Origin: DATDRQ01 sp035291645
Lineage (GTDB): Bacteria > Chloroflexota > Anaerolineae > Anaerolineales > UBA4823
DNA: 6,554 nucleotides
Assembly (NCBI GenBank): GCA_035291645.1
Contig: DATDRQ010000312.1
Location: forward strand, 1-6,554
Direction: 5' to 3'
Below are positions 1 through 5,799 of the stretch, one piece after another; the stretch's first letter is position 1; each line of letters starts with the position of its first letter. Below the pieces are notes generated by a model. The model was not told the DNA's origin. It made no database searches and saw nothing but the letters and a program-made list of their open reading frames with translations. The translations under genes and the position numbers were made by a program.

Positions 1-1965
1 GAAGCGGCTGCGGAAGCAAAGCGCCTGGCTGCCGAACTGAAGATAGAACACGCACGCGCCCAACAGGAGCTGGGAGCAGCCATCGCCCATCGCAAGCTGG
101 CCGATAAATGGTTTGCCGTGATCACCGGTGACACCGAGGAAAAGCTGCATTTTAAATACACCTACTATCTCGACCGTGAGATCCAGCGCATGACCGAGGA
201 GCACGCCGTACTGGTGGACCGGCAGAAATCCCTGCGCCGCCGGGTGGAATGGTACACCGAGGGAGACACCCGCCGCCAGTTGTGGGAAGACCGCGCCAGG
301 GAGCTGGATCTACCTATCCAGGAAGCGTCCGGGAATCTGGAGGAGGCCAGGCGCTTGCGGGAGCTGCTCGAGATCCCGAAGCGCCTGCCGAGGCTCGACC
401 CATCCGGGAAGATCAGCCTGGAAGACGCTCTGCGTTATAAGTTAAACAAGTACCAGAAAGAGTTGGAAACCCTCGAACACGACCAGCTGGTCGAGCGCGT
501 CATTGAGTTTTTCGACCAGCAGCGCCCCTCCGGCCGGTTCGAGAAGTGGGTGGAATATATGGTGATCCATTTCTCCGGCATGCGCTATAAGAGTTCGCAC
601 GGCTCCTGGGCGGATCCGCGCTACCTGCTGGAACTGCTCACCTGGGAGTTTCTCAACCAGGATATCGAAGACATGAGCGAGGCCGAACTTAAACAGGCCT
701 GCCAGGAGGCCATCGCCGAGCTGGAAGAAGAGAAGACCGGCATCCAGGACCCGAACAAGATCAAGGCCGTCGACCGCCAGATCTCCCGGATGCAACTATG
801 GAATCCACGCAAAACCCTGGCGGAGTACCGCATGACCCGCCAGCTGGAGGAAATCCAGCTCCTGCCGGGTGACGAAAAGATCTTGATCGGCAAACTGGAG
901 GAGCTGCGGGTACAAAAGCAGGGCACTCAGGACGAGATCCCGGATTGGATGTGGGACGAGATCACCAAGTACACCTCCTTGCGCCTGAAAACTCAGCAGG
1001 CAGATTGGGAGAAGATCTCCCCCGAACGCTGGAACTACGAGAACTACCGCTGGCGTTCCATATTAGACACCTGGGAGCGCAAGGATATCACCGGCTGGCG
1101 CCAGCGCCATGAAAAAACCCTCGACCTGATCGTCACCCGGGCGGTGTGCAATGAGATCGCCGAACAAATCCAGCACCTGCGCGGCCAGGTCCCCGGCGCC
1201 GGGCTGACTGCCAAGCCCGTCTGGTACCTCAACCGGATGAAGAAAGACGCCGGCCTGCCGCCGGATTCGCCCAAGAAATCCTATTTCAAGCGGGCCAGCA
1301 GCGAAGCGGATTTCCGCAACGGGGCCAGCATCCTGTGGCTGGGTTGGACGAATGTCCCCCCCCATCCCTGGCAGGTCGCCAATTCGATCCCAGGTTTCGA
1401 TTTGGTCGGAGGCAGGGATCGAGGGGATGACTCTACCGAATGGGGCAACTACCGCACCGGCAATTCTTTTACCCGGGTCCGCAAGAAACCATCGATCAAG
1501 GAATTAAAAGACCGGGGCAAGTCCAGGGAAGAGATCGATGCCATCAAGGATGACCTGCGGCGGAACGGCGGCGTGGTGCGTAACTACCTGCGCTGGACGC
1601 ACGAAGCGATCGTCATAGAAGTGGTGGACTTAATCGACGGCAAGTACGTGCTGACCTTCGAGACCGGCCAGATCGGCTTGAACAGGCGGCGCCTGACTGA
1701 TCTGGCTGGCAACCTGGAAGTCTTCGTTGGCTATACTCCTAAGGCTGAGGAGGAACCGGAAGGGTTGGACGAGCTGATCGCCCGCGACCGGATCGTGCTC
1801 GCGGTGACCAGGGTCGTTGAGCGCGAAGGAGAGCCGGTCGCCCGGGAAGGCGTCTCCTTCGGCCTGATGGAGGAAATGGAGCGGCGCAGCCGGGAGGGGC
1901 GGGATCAACACGAGCAGAAAGATGGTAGTAAGAAACGCAGGAAAGCCAGGAAAAGCTCTGGTTAA
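1..1965 (+). CDS. Large charged helical protein, 5'-truncated by window edge; possible cysteine-peptidase-like C-terminal half
   Basis: The frame is open from base 1 to the TAA at 1963-1965, giving 654 residues here. The first GTG in it (118) is not a credible start: the upstream codons already read as an Ala/Glu/Lys-rich coiled coil (residues 1-36). Residues 40-370 are mostly charged helix rich in Glu, Arg, Lys and Trp, with a distinctive HFSGMRYKSSHGSW segment at 190-203. The second half looks globular: TRAVCNEI around Cys383, a Gly/Trp-rich FRNGASILWLGW near 438-449, LRWTHEA with His534, and LTFETGQIGLNRR at 551-563. The tail is very basic (KKRRKARKSS). The Cys383...His534 order would suit a papain/NlpC/CHAP-like fold, but I see no diagnostic family motif, so this is a guess. 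It converges on the minus-strand operon. I do not recognise the family. That it is a real gene is nearly certain; its function is unknown. Confidence 0.9.
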   Translation, partial: EAAAEAKRLAAELKIEHARAQQELGAAIAHRKLADKWFAVITGDTEEKLHFKYTYYLDREIQRMTEEHAVLVDRQKSLRRRVEWYTEGDTRRQLWEDRARELDLPIQEASGNLEEARRLRELLEIPKRLPRLDPSGKISLEDALRYKLNKYQKELETLEHDQLVERVIEFFDQQRPSGRFEKWVEYMVIHFSGMRYKSSHGSWADPRYLLELLTWEFLNQDIEDMSEAELKQACQEAIAELEEEKTGIQDPNKIKAVDRQISRMQLWNPRKTLAEYRMTRQLEEIQLLPGDEKILIGKLEELRVQKQGTQDEIPDWMWDEITKYTSLRLKTQQADWEKISPERWNYENYRWRSILDTWERKDITGWRQRHEKTLDLIVTRAVCNEIAEQIQHLRGQVPGAGLTAKPVWYLNRMKKDAGLPPDSPKKSYFKRASSEADFRNGASILWLGWTNVPPHPWQVANSIPGFDLVGGRDRGDDSTEWGNYRTGNSFTRVRKKPSIKELKDRGKSREEIDAIKDDLRRNGGVVRNYLRWTHEAIVIEVVDLIDGKYVLTFETGQIGLNRRRLTDLAGNLEVFVGYTPKAEEEPEGLDELIARDRIVLAVTRVVEREGEPVAREGVSFGLMEEMERRSREGRDQHEQKDGSKKRRKARKSSG

Positions 1966-1986
1966 AGATCCCAGGATGAACAACGC

Positions 1987-2053
1987 GGAATGTCTGGTTT
2001 TTTAATTATCTATCCCGATAACCGAGGGTTTTCGCGACAGAAAACGACATTCC
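1987..2053. repeat. Nested inverted-repeat structure downstream of the plus-strand gene
   Basis: A perfect 8-bp inverted repeat, GGAATGTC (1987-1994) and GACATTCC (2046-2053), encloses two smaller stems. These are GGTT/AACC (1996-1999 with 2020-2023) and GTTTTC/GAAAAC (2028-2033 with 2040-2045, 6-nt loop). The last small stem abuts the outer stem with no intervening base, so the RNA could fold as a three-way junction. It starts 21 bases after the stop codon, so it may act in the 3' UTR as a terminator or stabiliser. Pairing is seen in the sequence; function is inferred. Confidence 0.35.
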
Positions 2054-2147
2054 CGGCAGTTTTGAGAAATTTCACAAGCGCTCCCGCCACCTCGGTTTAC
2101 CTGGCGTCTTACTGCCTCGAAACAGCCTGCAGGCGCTTGCTGATGTC

Positions 2148-2375
2148 GTGGCTGCAGGAGGATTGAGCGTCCGAGGGAATGAACTGGTGCTCAGGAGCCA
2201 GGGAGGAGCAGGCTCGATCGATGTAGACTGTCTGTGCCTGTCCTTTGAAGGAAGCTGTGATATTGTTCTCGTCGGCAATCAGCTGCTCTGTCGAACGCAG
2301 GGCAGCTCGGAGAGTTGCCAGTGGGCAATCATCATTCCTCTCCCGGATATCAGCGGCCCGGTTGGGCGGCTATAA
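2148..2375 (+). CDS. Small hypothetical protein or gene remnant with a two-fold internal repeat
   Basis: This 75-residue frame begins at a GTG and ends at TAA. Translated, two segments 33 residues apart match: GNELVLRSQGG (residue 10 on) and GNQLLCRTQGS (residue 43 on), i.e. GN-E/Q-L-x-x-R-S/T-QG. The codons differ (agg versus cga for Arg, agc versus acg at Ser/Thr), so the similarity is at the protein level, which argues for present or past coding. The pattern of alternating hydrophobic residues suggests beta strands; several Cys residues are present and it ends in IIIPLPDISG. The frame stays open back to about 2022 without an ATG, and no start has a well-spaced ribosome binding site: the AGGAGG at 2156-2161 lies only 1 nt before an in-frame TTG. 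It may therefore be the 3' remnant of a decayed gene. Family not recognised. Confidence 0.35.
   Translation: MAAGGLSVRGNELVLRSQGGAGSIDVDCLCLSFEGSCDIVLVGNQLLCRTQGSSESCQWAIIIPLPDISGPVGRL
2281..2307. repeat. 10-bp hairpin
   Basis: AGCTGCTCTG (2281-2290) pairs with CAGGGCAGCT (2298-2307) across a 7-nt loop, with one G-U wobble in the plus-strand RNA. There is no T-tract on either side, so it is not a standard terminator. It lies inside the small plus-strand frame, where it may simply reflect repeated codons. Confidence 0.3.
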
Positions 2376-2394
2376 AAGCCGAGAGCCTATCCGC

Positions 2395-2424
2395 AAAAAA
2401 ACAGGTGCCTAACCGGTCTGCCTG
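2395..2424 (-). terminator. Weak candidate terminator of the protease operon
   Basis: On the minus strand the end of the last operon gene and its TAG stop lie between CAGG (2424-2421) and CCTG (2405-2402), followed at once by seven T residues (2401-2395). The stem is only 4 bp and spans the stop codon, so intrinsic termination would be weak. The T-run and its position fit a terminator; the poor stem argues against an efficient one. Confidence 0.3.
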
Positions 2425-2750
2425 CGCGCCATAACGGTGCTCAGCAGGGCGTTCAGGATGCGAGCCCGGTACTCGATGGCGGTGGTGACGTTCTCCTGGT
2501 GCAGCTCGAACAGGCCCCCGTCCACTTCCATCACCCCGGCCTCATTCCGGCGCATGGGCACCACCGCCTCGCTGTCCCCGTCCAGTTTAATGATCGTGCG
2601 GGCGACCGGCCTGGCGGAGGCGAAGTCCGCGCTGCCGTCAGCGCTAACCTCAACGTAGTGGGTCTCGACCTGCATCATTGCGGCGTCTTTGACGTACTTG
2701 GCGACGCTGGTAGCGGCATTCCTTAGCGCGGTATCAAATTCGTTCGGCAT
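2409..2750 (-). CDS. Small stand-alone copy of the protease C-terminal module (putative adaptor/regulator)
   Basis: This gene encodes 113 residues, the last of the operon. An ATG at 2756 overlaps the previous stop as ATGA, but GGAGG (2761-2757) touches it directly. The in-frame ATG at 2750 has ideal 6-nt spacing and is preferred. The protein reads helix, central strands, helix. It matches the C-terminal 120 residues of the first operon protein in three blocks: D-A-x4-V-x-T (from Asp22; Asp558 in the protease), T-x-I-K-x-D-G-D-x4-V-P (from Thr52; Thr591), and V-D-x2-L-x3-H-x3-V-x2-A-x3-R-A-x2-L (from Val76; Val610). It has no signal peptide or membrane segment and is probably cytoplasmic. Sharing a domain between a peptidase and a tiny partner suggests homotypic binding, like effector-associated adaptor domains of prokaryotic conflict systems, though I cannot assign it to a named family. 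The homology is secure; the role is inferred. Confidence 0.9.
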   Translation of the reverse strand: MPNEFDTALRNAATSVAKYVKDAAMMQVETHYVEVSADGSADFASARPVARTIIKLDGDSEAVVPMRRNEAGVMEVDGGLFELHQENVTTAIEYRARILNALLSTVMARRQTG

Positions 2751-2752
2751 AT

Positions 2753-3535
2753 TCATCCTCCAACAGGAGCGGTTATGGCGCGGTACGTCTCGAACTCTCT
2801 AAGGATCTGGTTCACGTACCGCCAGGCCGCCGGCAGCGCCAGGAGCTGTGCTCCCGGCGTCGACAGCAGAATCGATATCTTGGCAGTGGCCTGTAGGACA
2901 GTGGTCAACAGGCGGAGCAATGCCACGCGCGAAGACAGGGCTACTTGCAGGGCGCGCCGGTGCAGTTCGAATTGCGCCGCATCGAGCCGTTTCCCCCAGA
3001 CTGTGTCCAGGTCGCCCGACCAATCGACCACCGTACGGGCCAGCAGGGCGCCATCTACGCGCGTTTCCACCCAGGCCAGGTGGGTAAGCAGCTTCTGCAG
3101 GCGCTCGAAGGCCTCCAGGAATTCCTTCTGGGATTGTTTCCAATCCGGCAGCCTCTCAGCGAGCCCATAACTTTCCACAGGCGGGCCTCCTGGTAAGCCT
3201 CCCAGGCTGGCAAGCAGCTCGGCTTCTGCCGGTCCCAGGCCATCCGTCCCTCCCAGAGCAAAGGAAGCCGGTCCGAGGTTCCCCGCCAGAGCCTGGCCGA
3301 CCAGCCGGTCCAATCGGCCAGGAACGGCCCCCAGGGCCCGTCCAGCCTGGTCAAGAGCAGTCTGCGCAGCCTCCAGCTGCTCTGCCGCCGACCAAGGGCC
3401 AGCGGGGAGATCCACCTCGAAAAGTGAAAACTCTTGCGCAGCTGGATCGTCCAACCCGAAGAAAAATGGCTGGTCTGGCTGAGGCGATGGGACTGCTTTC
3501 CAGGTGGCCCACAGGTCGAAAACCGTCTCGGTCAT
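2753..3535 (-). CDS. Helical 260-residue protein of unknown family, middle gene of the protease operon
   Basis: The start ATG lies 2 nt after the protease stop (TAGCCATG) with no clear Shine-Dalgarno, so translation is probably coupled. The N-terminal 45 residues are rich in Phe, Trp and Pro (FDLWATWKAV, then DQPFFFGLDD). Predicted helices cover about 47-84, 132-160, 183-223 and 228-251. A Gly/Pro/Leu-rich, flexible-looking stretch (85-120) separates the first helix from the rest. The last third (about 195-240) is strongly hydrophobic or amphipathic but broken by Arg, Lys and Pro, so it is not a classical transmembrane segment. There is no signal peptide and no recognisable enzyme motif. Placed between a caspase-like protease and that protease's stand-alone module, it may be the protease's substrate, a membrane-acting effector, or a structural or sensor subunit. 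The size resembles bacterial gasdermins, but I see no sequence support for that. That it is a gene is certain; its function is unknown. Confidence 0.9.
   Translation of the reverse strand: MTETVFDLWATWKAVPSPQPDQPFFFGLDDPAAQEFSLFEVDLPAGPWSAAEQLEAAQTALDQAGRALGAVPGRLDRLVGQALAGNLGPASFALGGTDGLGPAEAELLASLGGLPGGPPVESYGLAERLPDWKQSQKEFLEAFERLQKLLTHLAWVETRVDGALLARTVVDWSGDLDTVWGKRLDAAQFELHRRALQVALSSRVALLRLLTTVLQATAKISILLSTPGAQLLALPAAWRYVNQILREFETYRAITAPVGG
2757..2761 (-). promoter_or_regulatory. Ribosome binding site GGAGG that decides the start of the small module gene
   Basis: GGAGG ends one base before the overlapping ATG at 2756, which is too close for normal initiation. It is 6 nt from the ATG at 2750. 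It lies within the last codons of the preceding gene, consistent with coupled but independently primed translation. Confidence 0.6.
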
Positions 3536-3537
3536 GG

Positions 3538-5487
3538 CTACGGCTTGAGCAGGTTGACCATGCCGGTGGCTGCCGAGACAGCCGCTTTGAGCAGATCAGC
3601 CCGGCTGGCCTGGGCCTGGGCAACCATGTCCATGTGGATCTTCCACAAGGTAGTATCCACCTCGCCATCCTCTTCGGGCACGCAGATCAGCGTATCCCCG
3701 TCGATCTTGATATATGTTACGGCGCGCAGCTGGCCGCCGCTGAAGCGCCCGCCTTCGTACTTGACCGCGTTCATATTTCCGCTGACGTAGGTGGAGACCT
3801 CCAGGCTGGTGGCGTCCTCCAGGGCGCGGCTCAGGAAATCTCCCAGTCTGGCGACGAAGTTCTGCAGGGACCCACTGACGTTGGTCTGGATTTGCTTGAA
3901 GCTATCCAGGCTCAAGTATTCCACCGCTCCGTCCGTTACCGGGACGGGCATGGCCCCTCCAGGAGTGAAATCCGGCTGCGCGGGCGCAGGCGGCGGGCTG
4001 GCGACCTCGACGATAGTCGGCCGCTCATCCTGGACGGCCCTGCTCTCGCCGGCCGGAGAGATGGCTAGCTTAACGGCCGGATCGCCGAGCACGACGTAGT
4101 TACGGGCGTCATTGTTGGCGGTCCAAAGACCGGCCAGCTGGTAATCGTCTGGGGTCCCTCCAGCCTCGATCTCGTCCAGTTCAGAGCTCAGGTCCGAGGA
4201 TAGCTCCGCATAGCGCTCATTGAACTTCTCGGTGGCAAAACCGACCCGCTCGCCGCGCATCAAGCGCTGGAACGTGTCTTCAAAGACGGTCAACTGCTGC
4301 CCGGCTTTACCCCAGAAGAAGGAATAGCCCCAGGCGCGCTCGACGTGCCCGACCACCGCCAGGGCTCCCCCTTTGGGGTGGGCCAGCATGCGCTGAGGCA
4401 GGCGCGCCAGGAAGGCGTGCGGGGCGATCTCCGCCCGCGAGCTCTTGAAGGCCTGGCGGGCGAATTCGTCCTGATGAGGAGTCCCGGCGCCATAGCAAGC
4501 AAAGTGAAAAGCTACCAGGCCGAGCAGGCGGGCGTCCTGGAGGATGTCCTCACCTGAGAAGTAGAAATCCGTTGGGATCGATTGTTTCCAGGCCTGCGGG
4601 CCGGGCCAATCCTGGCACAGGAGCGCACCCTGGTGAGGAAGCTGGCGCACGTCCCCGAAGGGAAAGCCCATGCCATGGCTGGCGGTGAACAGCAGGGCAG
4701 GCGTTTCCGGGCCGCCGATCAGCTGTCCCAAATTGTTCTTCATAGCCTGTTCCTGGAACAGTGAGTCGATTGTCCAATCCGGTTGTTTTTCCGTTAGAAA
4801 ATCCGCCAGGGGTTGGATCAGGTGCTCGGAGCTCAGGCTGGTGGCTCTATCGTCAGGGTTGGCCACGCCGAAGAAAGCAACCCGCTTCGGCAGGGTGATA
4901 TTCTCCGCCTCAACCACGCTGCGGGCATAGCGGGCAAAATCTTCCAGCGTATCAAAGTGAATCCGCCCCACGGCGTACTGCACATCGAGCTGGTACTGGA
5001 AGCGGTATGGGATCTCCTCCGGGTCGCCGACCAGCAGCAGGTAGTAGGGCACCTTGTCCGGATTGGCCGGGCCTGGACCGACACCCTGCCGGGTCAACCA
5101 GTCTTGTTTGCTATCCCCCGGGCGATATCCATCTGGCCCGGAATAAACCTTAAAATAATGCTCGTGCTGCCCGGTCGCCTGCTCCTGCCGCAGGGACAAC
5201 AGTTCACCCAGGGCTTCGCGCAGGGTGTCCAAACGTCGGGTGTCGGCGCTGGACGGGAAGATCACACCCCAGCCAGCCTGTGACAGATCCCCGGGATCGA
5301 CACCCTCCCGGACGCCGAAGTGGCCTTGGGATATGAATTGGTACCACCCCTCCAGTTCCTTTACCTCTTTCTTGTCCATCGGCTCGCCGCGCGCCACGGC
5401 CGCGATCTGGGAGGGGGGCAAGGGAGGCAGCAGGTAGCCGCCACTGGCGCCGTCGATGCCGTTAAAAACCAGCTCTTCGTCATTCAT
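3538..5487 (-). CDS. C25 (gingipain)-like caspase-fold cysteine peptidase fused to a C-terminal partner module
   Basis: The protein has 649 residues; ATG at 5487 has AGGAG 8 nt upstream. Residues about 1-140 form an N-terminal region with no signal peptide. The peptidase domain spans about 145-475: YYLLLVGDPEEIPYRF (148-163), YAVGRIHF (171-178), a strand ending in the catalytic His of FTASHGMG (His271), the nucleophile in HFACYGAGTP (Cys331), GGALAVVGHVERAWG (373-387) and the family-typical closing NYVVLGDPAVKL (463-474). Both dyad residues are intact, so it should be active. Gingipain relatives cleave after Arg or Lys; the specificity here is not known. A Pro/Ala-rich linker (about 497-516) leads to a C-terminal module (521-649) matching the small protein two genes downstream. 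Gingipains are secreted, but this one looks cytoplasmic, more like the caspase/CHAT proteases of bacterial immune and cell-death systems. It is first in a tight three-gene operon. The peptidase call is strong; the immune role is inference. Confidence 0.92.
   Translation of the reverse strand: MNDEELVFNGIDGASGGYLLPPLPPSQIAAVARGEPMDKKEVKELEGWYQFISQGHFGVREGVDPGDLSQAGWGVIFPSSADTRRLDTLREALGELLSLRQEQATGQHEHYFKVYSGPDGYRPGDSKQDWLTRQGVGPGPANPDKVPYYLLLVGDPEEIPYRFQYQLDVQYAVGRIHFDTLEDFARYARSVVEAENITLPKRVAFFGVANPDDRATSLSSEHLIQPLADFLTEKQPDWTIDSLFQEQAMKNNLGQLIGGPETPALLFTASHGMGFPFGDVRQLPHQGALLCQDWPGPQAWKQSIPTDFYFSGEDILQDARLLGLVAFHFACYGAGTPHQDEFARQAFKSSRAEIAPHAFLARLPQRMLAHPKGGALAVVGHVERAWGYSFFWGKAGQQLTVFEDTFQRLMRGERVGFATEKFNERYAELSSDLSSELDEIEAGGTPDDYQLAGLWTANNDARNYVVLGDPAVKLAISPAGESRAVQDERPTIVEVASPPPAPAQPDFTPGGAMPVPVTDGAVEYLSLDSFKQIQTNVSGSLQNFVARLGDFLSRALEDATSLEVSTYVSGNMNAVKYEGGRFSGGQLRAVTYIKIDGDTLICVPEEDGEVDTTLWKIHMDMVAQAQASRADLLKAAVSAATGMVNLLKP
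3541..3927 (-). other. C-terminal module of the peptidase, paralogous to the downstream small protein
   Basis: This is the part of the peptidase gene encoding residues 521-649. After the linker it runs helix (about 527-562), strands (563-604) and helix (613-647). The shared signature residues are Asp558-Ala559, Val564, Thr566, Thr591, Ile593-Lys594, Asp596-Gly597-Asp598, Val603-Pro604, Val610-Asp611, Leu614, His618, Val622, Ala625 and Arg629-Ala630. Only loop lengths differ between the two copies. His618 and the DGD turn are the most conspicuous conserved polar features. Confidence 0.85.
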
Positions 5488-5493
5488 CGATCG

Positions 5494-5500
5494 CTCTCCT
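5494..5500 (-). promoter_or_regulatory. Ribosome binding site of the peptidase operon
   Basis: AGGAGAG on the minus strand lies 8 nt (measured from AGGAG) before the ATG at 5487. This is a strong Shine-Dalgarno with good spacing and it fixes the start. It sits directly after a purine tract (AAAGAAAGAAAAC) that follows the leader hairpin. Confidence 0.75.
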
Positions 5501-5513
5501 GTTTTCTTTCTTT

Positions 5514-5550
5514 CCAGTCCATTCCAGTATTCTCACCCCCAATGGACTGG
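5514..5550. repeat. Perfect 10-bp inverted repeat in the operon leader
   Basis: CCAGTCCATT (5514-5523) and AATGGACTGG (5541-5550) are exact reverse complements separated by 17 nt. Its near edge is 27 nt upstream of the peptidase start codon. In the minus-strand transcript it would form a 10-bp hairpin just before the purine-rich ribosome binding region; as DNA it could be a dimeric-repressor operator. There is no T-run, so a simple terminator is unlikely. I could not identify a convincing -35/-10 pair upstream. Confidence 0.5.
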
Positions 5551-5706
5551 TGGTTCGATTGCGTGAATCGATTGGTCGATAAGAAGACATCATCCATCTG
5601 GATGGCAGAAGGAAACGCCCCATCCGATCAACTTATTAAAGACTACCCTTTAATCGAAAAATCTGGAATCCCGCCTGATCCAGAGCGCTGGTCTCAATTT
5701 CATTAA
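5542..5706 (+). CDS. Doubtful 54-residue hypothetical protein or gene remnant
   Basis: The ATG at 5542 opens a 54-residue frame that begins MDWWFDC, ends DPERWSQFH, and has a TAA three bases before the MITE-like element. The C-terminal part has protein-like composition (Asp, Tyr, Pro, Glu and Trp). No Shine-Dalgarno precedes the ATG, base composition is more AT-rich than the flanking genes, and the ATG lies inside the right arm of the inverted repeat. It could be a degenerate 3' remnant of an older gene, or chance. Family not recognised. Confidence 0.2.
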   Translation: MDWWFDCVNRLVDKKTSSIWMAEGNAPSDQLIKDYPLIEKSGIPPDPERWSQFH

Positions 5707-5709
5707 TCT

Positions 5710-5799
5710 TAGGACTTACGCAGTTGGTAGGTGAATGGGGGTTATTGGGCGGAGCCCGCCTAAAAATACCCAATATCACCCTCAAAGGCGTAACTTCTA
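5710..5799. mobile_element. 90-bp MITE-like non-coding element
   Basis: Imperfect terminal inverted repeats, TAGGACTTACGC (5710-5721) and GCGTAACTTCTA (5788-5799), match at 10 of 12 positions. They are flanked by a perfect 5-bp direct repeat AATCT (5705-5709 and 5800-5804) that looks like a target-site duplication. A TA duplication, with termini at GGACTTACGC, is an alternative reading. The interior is nested: GGTGA/TCACC (5730-5734, 5776-5780), ATTGGG/CCCAAT (5744-5749, 5769-5774) and a central GGCGG-AGC-CCGCC hairpin (5748-5760), the last two being partly exclusive. There is no transposase, so it would need one supplied in trans. The family is not assigned. Confidence 0.55.

Larger units (their letters stand above)
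1966..2408. other. Convergent intergenic region
   Basis: This 443-bp gap lies between the 3' ends of two converging transcription units. No strong rho-independent terminator follows the plus-strand gene: the T-run at 1998-2003 has no good stem directly before it. The contents are a nested inverted-repeat structure just after the stop, a short plus-strand frame (2148-2375) that may be a gene or remnant, a 10-bp palindrome GCCTGCAGGC at 2125-2134, a hairpin at 2281-2307, and a T7 tract on the minus strand beside the operon end. These are described separately. Confidence 0.6.

Noticed and set aside
118..120. GTG as start of the first gene
   Set aside because: The same frame is open and coiled-coil-like from base 1, and there is no ribosome binding site before it.
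442..926. Minus-strand frames opposite the large plus-strand gene
   Set aside because: They are antisense to a continuous, well-composed coding frame, and their translations are low-complexity Ser/Leu/Gly-rich.
2072..2278. 68-residue minus-strand frame in the convergent intergenic region
   Set aside because: Ser/Pro/Arg-rich low-complexity translation, antisense to the frame that shows a protein-level repeat.
2753..3535. Middle operon protein as a bacterial gasdermin
   Set aside because: Length and protease linkage fit, but it looks all-helical and I see neither the strand-rich pore domain nor an N-terminal cysteine for acylation.
2409..3535. Classical toxin-antitoxin pair in the two small operon genes
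   Set aside because: The small protein is a paralogue of the peptidase module rather than a known antitoxin fold, and the middle protein matches no toxin I know.
3424..4068. 214-residue plus-strand frame opposite the peptidase 3' end
   Set aside because: It runs antisense to a clearly coding peptidase gene, has no family features and no sensible start, and is a by-product of high GC.
5320..5541. Upstream extension of the small frame at 5542, overlapping the peptidase 5' end
   Set aside because: Most of it is antisense to the peptidase N-terminus, and its composition is not protein-like.
5628..5665. Minus-strand promoter using TAATAA as -10
   Set aside because: The only upstream -35-like hexamers match poorly or are badly spaced.
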